A stretch of DNA of 6,674 nucleotides from a bacterium (lineage in GTDB: Bacteria > Patescibacteriota > Minisyncoccia > Phycocordibacterales > SBAW01), in assembly GCA_030647845.1 (NCBI GenBank), contig JAUSIO010000047.1, forward strand, positions 1-6,674, read 5' to 3'. The position numbers and the translations under genes were made by a program. Under the pieces are notes generated by a model, which was not told where the DNA came from, did no database searches, and saw only the letters and a list, made by a program, of their open reading frames with translations. Positions 4,762-6,674 of the stretch are shown here, in pieces (within the stretch, counting starts at the first letter, position 1; every line of letters starts with the position of its first letter).

Positions 4762-5934
4762 ATGAGAATACTCATCGCCTCCGACACCTACCACCCGCAC
4801 GTCAATGGAGCGTCCTACTTTACCCAGCGGCTCTCGCACGCTTTGGCCGATGCCGGGCACGAGGTCGCGGTTATTTCTCCTTCGACCGACTTGAGCAACA
4901 CTAAAAAACGGTGGGGCAAAGTACAGCGCTACGGCCTGCGTTCGTTCCCCATTATCGTACCGGGGTTTCGTTTTGTGCTCCCGTGGGTTATCAACCCGGC
5001 AATCCGCCGGGCACTAGTAGAGTTTAAGCCCGATATCGTACATATTCAGTCGCACTTTTTTATCAGCCGCGCAACGCTTAATGCGGCGCAGAAACGCGGC
5101 ATCCCGGTCGTCGCAACCAACCACTTTATGCCCGACAATTTGACGCACTATTTGCATCTGCCAAAAATAGTAACCGAGGCAATCCACAGCGTTATGTGGC
5201 GGGACGCCGCGCGCGTCTATCGCAAAGCAAAAGGGCTCTCATCCCCAACCCGCACCGCCGCCGATTTGGTACAGCCGCAACTCAACCAAGAGATACTCGC
5301 GATAAGCAACGGCATCGACTTAGCGCGGTTTAACCCAAGCAATGACCCTACGCCTGCGCAAAAACAATATAACCTTCCCAAAAAACCAACACTCTTGTTC
5401 GTCGGGCGCTTAGATAAAGAAAAAAATGTTGATGTAGTCTTGCGTGCGGTCGCGGTCGCGCGCAAAAGTGTTAACTTCCATTTTGTTGTCGCCGGCCACG
5501 GTGCCGAAGAAGTAAAGCTCAAAACACTTGCCCAAACGCTAGAGCTGGAAGCAGACACTACTTTTTGCGGCTTTGTTCCTGACGAGCTCTTGCCGTCGTT
5601 ATACGCCGCCGCCGACTGTTTTGTTATCGCCGGCATTGCCGAGTTGCAGTGCATTGTCGCGATGGAGGCGATGGCAACGGGCCTGCCTGTGGTCGGCGCG
5701 CGAGCGGTGGCGCTCCCCGAGCTTATCCACCACAAAGAAAACGGACTTTTGTTCGAGCCGGGCGACAGCACGGAGTTGGCAGGACAGTTGGTGGAGATTT
5801 TTACCAAGTCGGATATGCGCCATACCATGGGCAAAAAAAGTTTGGAGATAATAGCCAAGCACGATATCAACCTGACACTCGAGCAATTTGAGCAATTTTA
5901 CCGGCAGGCGCTCAATGGGCGTGCTACAGTATAA
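4762..5934 (+). CDS. GT4 family glycosyltransferase (GT-B fold)
   Basis: A 390-residue retaining glycosyltransferase, the normal GT4 length. The N-terminal domain opens with MRILIASDTYHPHVNGASYFTQRLSHAL, as in diacylglycerol glucosyl- and phosphatidylinositol mannosyl-transferases, and contains DIVHIQSH (91-98). The C-terminal nucleotide-sugar domain has SNGID (182-186), FVGRLDKEKNVD (213-224, with R216 and K221) and the E-x7-E motif E294...E302 in AELQCIVAMEAMATGLPVVG. GIAELQC replaces the more usual S.tE.qG. No membrane helix is seen; such enzymes bind the membrane face peripherally. A lipid-linked acceptor is plausible given the PAP2-type neighbours, but donor and acceptor cannot be read from sequence. 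It follows the hydrolase by 5 nt without a Shine-Dalgarno site, so translation is probably coupled or leader-independent. The PAP2_C gene begins 5 nt after its stop. Confidence 0.92.
   Translation: MRILIASDTYHPHVNGASYFTQRLSHALADAGHEVAVISPSTDLSNTKKRWGKVQRYGLRSFPIIVPGFRFVLPWVINPAIRRALVEFKPDIVHIQSHFFISRATLNAAQKRGIPVVATNHFMPDNLTHYLHLPKIVTEAIHSVMWRDAARVYRKAKGLSSPTRTAADLVQPQLNQEILAISNGIDLARFNPSNDPTPAQKQYNLPKKPTLLFVGRLDKEKNVDVVLRAVAVARKSVNFHFVVAGHGAEEVKLKTLAQTLELEADTTFCGFVPDELLPSLYAAADCFVIAGIAELQCIVAMEAMATGLPVVGARAVALPELIHHKENGLLFEPGDSTELAGQLVEIFTKSDMRHTMGKKSLEIIAKHDINLTLEQFEQFYRQALNGRATV
5922..5930 (+). promoter_or_regulatory. Candidate extended -10 for the PAP2_C gene
   Basis: TGC plus TACAGT ends 9 nt before ATG 5940 and overlaps the last codons of the glycosyltransferase gene. 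It may give the downstream gene its own start in addition to read-through. It matches the word before the other PAP2 gene (TGCTACACT). Confidence 0.4.
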
Positions 5935-5939
5935 GAAAT

Positions 5940-6590
5940 ATGCCGTACGTTTTTCGCCGCTACCGCTTCCACTATACACAGAGTGAGTTTCGCCGGATGA
6001 TGCTCTTTTCGAGCATATTCTTCATGTCCAGTATGGTTGCAATCTTCTTTGCTATCGGTTATGCAACTGACAGTGCGAGCAACCCCGTTACTGACATCAT
6101 ACTCTCGAACATTCCTGCATTTGCTGTTGGTGATCTTTTCGTGTATGGAAGTCTACTTCTGGCACTCCTAACCGCGCTCGTGTGCCTCACACACCCGAAA
6201 CGCACCCCATTCGCCCTAAATGCACTGGCGCTGTTTTGGATTATCCGCTCCGGATTTGTGTCGCTGACGCACCTGGGACCTTCCCCCATCCAGACGCCTA
6301 TTAACCTTGACTTCAATTTAGGGATAGTAGCGACAAGATTCTTGACCGGAAACGATTTATTTTTTTCTGGCCACGTGGGCTGGGCGTTTTTGATGGCACT
6401 CTTGTTTTGGAACGAAAAAACACTGCGCTACATCTTTCTTGCATGGTCGGCGTTTTTTGCCGCCGTCGTCTTGCTCGGGCATATCCACTATTCGATTGAT
6501 GTTGCCTCGGCGTTCTTTATCACCTTTGGCGTGTACCACATCGCATTGTGGCTTTTCCACCGCGAGCACGAGCTATTTCTATCAAAGTGA
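5940..6590 (+). CDS. PAP2_C / sphingomyelin-synthase-like membrane protein
   Basis: A 216-residue polytopic membrane protein with about six hydrophobic segments (near 22-42, 60-83, 92-108, 143-157, 163-180 and 186-206). It carries the signature of the sphingomyelin-synthase-like branch of the PAP2 superfamily (PAP2_C). IIRSGFVSLTHLGPSP (101-116) corresponds to the D2 region, NDLFFSGHVG (138-147) to D3 with H145, and HYSIDVASAFF (183-193) to D4 with H183 and D187. The H-H-D catalytic triad is thus complete. In eukaryotes the family transfers a phospho-head group between lipids; bacterial members are mostly uncharacterised and could be phosphatases or head-group transferases. The short basic N-terminus (FRRYRFHYTQSEFRR) is probably cytoplasmic. 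It starts 5 nt after the glycosyltransferase stop and probably shares its transcript. Confidence 0.82.
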   Translation: MPYVFRRYRFHYTQSEFRRMMLFSSIFFMSSMVAIFFAIGYATDSASNPVTDIILSNIPAFAVGDLFVYGSLLLALLTALVCLTHPKRTPFALNALALFWIIRSGFVSLTHLGPSPIQTPINLDFNLGIVATRFLTGNDLFFSGHVGWAFLMALLFWNEKTLRYIFLAWSAFFAAVVLLGHIHYSIDVASAFFITFGVYHIALWLFHREHELFLSK

Positions 6591-6609
6591 GACGTGTCGC
6601 TCTAGGCGG

Positions 6610-6618
6610 TGATATACT
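6610..6618 (+). promoter_or_regulatory. Extended -10 promoter for the terminal cupin gene
   Basis: TGA plus TATACT ends 6 nt before ATG 6625, in the 34-bp gap after the PAP2_C stop. There is no Shine-Dalgarno site between the box and the ATG. Confidence 0.6.
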
Positions 6619-6624
6619 ACAGCG

Positions 6625-6674
6625 ATGGAAGAGCTCCCAAATTTTACAAAAGAAGAGCGTCCGTGGGGAAACTT
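6625..6674 (+). CDS. Cupin resembling type II phosphomannose isomerase (5' end only)
   Basis: Only 16 full codons and part of a 17th are visible before the window ends. The N-terminus contains EERPWGNF, the hallmark opening (RPWGxF/Y) of type II mannose-6-phosphate isomerase cupins and of the ManC C-terminal domain. Such proteins interconvert mannose-6-phosphate and fructose-6-phosphate, feeding GDP-mannose and surface glycans, which would fit a neighbouring glycosyltransferase. The TATACT box 6 nt upstream supports this ATG as the start. With so little sequence the call rests on one motif. Confidence 0.55.
   Translation, partial: MEELPNFTKEERPWGN

Noticed and set aside
5217..5870. 217-residue open frame on the minus strand inside the glycosyltransferase gene
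   Set aside because: It is antisense to a clear GT4 gene, rich in Ser/Thr/Ala with no family motif, and has the look of a composition-driven shadow frame.
6588..6605. Possible TGA recoding (genetic code 25) at the end of the PAP2_C gene
   Set aside because: The frame continues for only a few codons to a TAG, the protein is complete at the TGA, and the next promoter follows at once.

Overview
The window reads as a gene-dense bacterial chromosome segment of moderate GC. It carries parts or all of nine protein genes and no recognisable RNA gene, insertion sequence or CRISPR array. Small proteins, tight packing, near-absence of Shine-Dalgarno sites, a lone PurN-like enzyme, a stand-alone SWIB protein and many small membrane/lipid enzymes fit a Patescibacteria/CPR (Parcubacteria-like) genome. 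This placement is inferred from style and gene content, not from a marker gene.

Layout. (1) 2-391, plus: the C-terminal part of ferrochelatase. (2) 388-1677, minus: an MFS exporter of the MFS_3/EntS-like type, convergent with ferrochelatase and overlapping it by 4 bp. (3) 1737-2324, plus: a PurN-like formyltransferase, the only gene with a strong Shine-Dalgarno site and with different codon preferences, followed by an intrinsic terminator and a double-hairpin REP-like element. (4) 2421-2678, minus: a SWIB-domain protein. (5) 3867-2767, minus: a DedA-like membrane protein and a small PAP2 phosphatase-like protein. (6) 3926 to the window end, plus: an alpha/beta hydrolase, a GT4 glycosyltransferase, a second PAP2-superfamily protein of the sphingomyelin-synthase-like (PAP2_C) type, and the first 16 to 17 codons of a cupin resembling type II phosphomannose isomerase.

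From 2767 to the end, genes face away from a compact divergent promoter at 3868-3925. Together they look like an envelope-lipid neighbourhood: a possible lipid-carrier flippase (DedA), a lipid-phosphate phosphatase-like protein, a glycosyltransferase that may act on lipid acceptors, a head-group transfer or hydrolysis enzyme, and sugar-phosphate metabolism. The joint role is inference from neighbourhood and family.

The most striking non-coding signal is repeated: TATACT-like -10 boxes, often with an upstream TGn, end only 5-12 nt before the start codons of seven genes. Transcripts would then begin at or almost at the start codon (leaderless mRNA). This moves the DedA start from the longest-frame TTG at 3954 to ATG at 3867 and sets the hydrolase start at ATG 3926.
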